Below, one piece after another: positions 62,897 to 64,000 of a stretch of DNA of 64,000 nt (position 1 is its first letter; each line of letters opens with the position of its first letter). The notes under the pieces are model-generated. The model made no database searches, had not been told where the DNA came from, and saw only the letters and a program-made list of their open reading frames with translations. A program made the translations under genes and the position numbers. Location: positions 62,001-126,000 of the forward strand of contig NZ_WWFG01000002.1 of the NCBI RefSeq assembly GCF_026127265.1. The letters run 5' to 3'. The stretch is from Nostoc sp. KVJ3. Lineage in GTDB: Bacteria; Cyanobacteriota; Cyanobacteriia; Cyanobacteriales; Nostocaceae.

Positions 62897-63436
62897 TTAA
62901 CTCCACCAAGGTGCATCACCTGTACGGAAGTCGGTTTCTGTCCAAGGGGTCAAAACGATTTTGTCGTCGCTGACATTGGTATGGGCTAAAGCCAAAGACA
63001 GAGGTGCTGGCCCCCGAACAACCTTACCAGTTTCGTCATACTGGGAACCATGACAAGGACATTTAAATTTGTTCTCAGCAATGTTCCAGGGGACGACACA
63101 ACCTAAGTGGGTGCAAATGGCGTTAATGCCATAATCTTTGATCGCCTCTTTGCTATCTACCACAATATAGGTAGGATCTCCCTTAAGTCCTTGGACTAGG
63201 TTGCGATCGCCTGTATTTCGGTTTTCTAGAAATTTTGCAACGCTAACATCGTTACCTAACTCGTCTTTTGCCGTTACACCGCCACCGGCACCACCAGCAG
63301 CAGGTGGAATAAAGTAGTTGACAACGGGATACAATGCACCCAGAGCTACTCCAGTGACAGTCCCAAAAGTGAGCAGATTCATGAACTGACGACGACCCAT
63401 ATCGGGCACGTCTGCTGATTCAGAAAATTGAGCCAT
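62897..63436 (-). CDS. petC: Rieske iron-sulfur protein (PetC)
   Basis: This 179-aa subunit of cytochrome b6f carries the 2Fe-2S Rieske cluster and takes electrons from plastoquinol. One N-terminal membrane anchor (about 17-42: RQFMNLLTFGTVTGVALGAL) is preceded by the twin Arg GRRQF. The cluster ligands are CTHLGC near 108 and CPCHGS near 126. The Gly-rich flexible hinge (AGGAGGG) that allows head movement is present. It is first in the operon, with petA 106 bp downstream; that gap holds ATTAGTC heptamer repeats. Confidence 0.98.
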   Translation of the reverse strand: MAQFSESADVPDMGRRQFMNLLTFGTVTGVALGALYPVVNYFIPPAAGGAGGGVTAKDELGNDVSVAKFLENRNTGDRNLVQGLKGDPTYIVVDSKEAIKDYGINAICTHLGCVVPWNIAENKFKCPCHGSQYDETGKVVRGPAPLSLALAHTNVSDDKIVLTPWTETDFRTGDAPWWS

Positions 63437-63664
63437 AATCTACGCGCTCTTTGTGTATTTTGTTAAGCATTTTGACAAAAGTACTGTACTTGAGGAACTC
63501 TTGTCTAAGTCGAAATGCTAGCGCTCGCAAGGATGCCATACTTCTTTGTTCCAAGATATATCAAGCATCTTTTCTGTTAGCATTACATTTCTTTATATCC
63601 TTATCATACTGGAGTCACGGAACTTAACATCATAACTAAATGTAAAATCTGATTGAGAAAAGCT

Positions 63665-63973
63665 ATGACAGGACAGGAATTACGTCAGATGTTGCTTGAT
63701 AAGTGGGGATATTCTTATGATGTCCAGTTCCGGCGGGCACAGGGAAAGATATTTTTGCAAGTAATGTGGAAATACGTCGAGCAAGCTTCTTTTCCCTTGA
63801 GTGAGGCGGAGTACCAAGAGCATCTTGACAGCGTTGCTAATTATCTTCATGCCTTGGGTGGGTCAACACAGGTACAAACATTCATTACCCAAACACGCGA
63901 TCGCCCCCGCCTCGGTAAAGCTGTTAGCATTCCTCTAGACTTGGGTGAACGTTCTTCGGAATGGATATTGTGA
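63665..63973 (+). CDS. DUF3067 family protein
   Basis: This 102-aa protein starts MTGQELRQMLLDKWGYSYD, with the conserved core VQFRRAQGKIFLQVMWKYVEQASFPLS and LDSVANYLHALG. This is the DUF3067 family, found in cyanobacteria and plant plastids. Its function is not established to my knowledge; conservation in plastids hints at a role tied to photosynthesis. The ATG at 63665 is preferred to a TTG four codons earlier. It is divergent from petC. The end of the window is 27 bp past the stop. Confidence 0.85.
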   Translation: MTGQELRQMLLDKWGYSYDVQFRRAQGKIFLQVMWKYVEQASFPLSEAEYQEHLDSVANYLHALGGSTQVQTFITQTRDRPRLGKAVSIPLDLGERSSEWIL

Positions 63974-64000
63974 CCGATTATTGTATTAACATTTATAAAT

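Overview
The window comes from a filamentous, probably heterocyst-forming cyanobacterium of the Nostoc/Anabaena kind. The evidence is the photosynthesis genes (psaC for photosystem I, petC-petA for cytochrome b6f), the split RNA polymerase subunit gene rpoC2, many copies of the HIP1 octamer GCGATCGC, several giant or hybrid Ser/Thr kinases, short heptamer and 9-bp tandem repeats between genes, and numerous small inverted-repeat (MITE-like) elements. No rRNA, tRNA, CRISPR array, phage or complete insertion sequence was recognised.

Layout. 1-4.4 kb: the 3' part of rpoC2, an Uma2 gene stub and an unknown 444-aa protein. 4.4-13 kb: a 1808-aa hybrid Ser/Thr-His kinase flanked by two copies of one MITE, then a 1-kb gap with a 21-bp tandem array, then a membrane Ser/Thr kinase. 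13-18 kb: a broken HAD/membrane gene pair, a small conserved protein, ribD, a degenerate metallo-beta-lactamase-fold protein and a PLP aminotransferase. 18-24 kb: a Met/Cys-rich copper-storage-like protein, a fused molybdate permease-ATPase, a glycosyltransferase and a lone PotC-type permease. 24-37 kb: a zinc-ribbon/kinase/FGE fusion with a diversity-generating-retroelement-like C-terminus, a PEP-CTERM protein, a carotenoid-type FAD oxidoreductase, a prohibitin, a DUF1824 protein, an ABC-F ATPase, a nested inverted-repeat element, a secreted phosphodiesterase and an SDR, ending in an 18-copy 21-bp array. 37-44.6 kb: a CPA2 antiporter, psaC, glmS, a Rossmann-fold oxidoreductase and an unknown gene. 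44.7-49.3 kb: the type IV pilus motor operon pilB-pilT-pilC. 49.6-55.9 kb: grpE, dnaK, dnaJ, tusA-like, rsgA. 55.9-58 kb: a segmental duplication of the rsgA 3' end carrying Uma2-family genes. 58-64 kb: a GH57 branching enzyme, a cluster of small cyanobacterial proteins with another Uma2 gene, the petC-petA operon and a DUF3067 protein.

Most genes are housekeeping or signalling. Clear functional groups are the chaperone set GrpE-DnaK-DnaJ, the pilus motor PilB-PilT-PilC, and PetC-PetA. The unusual content is in the repeats: three different 21-bp (7-codon) tandem arrays, two cases where intergenic-type repeats have become in-frame protein sequence (the ModBC linker and the RsgA N-terminal domain), nested palindromic elements, and a recent duplication that has decayed by deletion and frameshift. 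No complete undescribed system is demonstrated. The best leads are the kinase-FGE protein as a possible target of a retroelement encoded elsewhere, the duplicated rsgA-tail/Uma2 cassette, and the 21-bp arrays.
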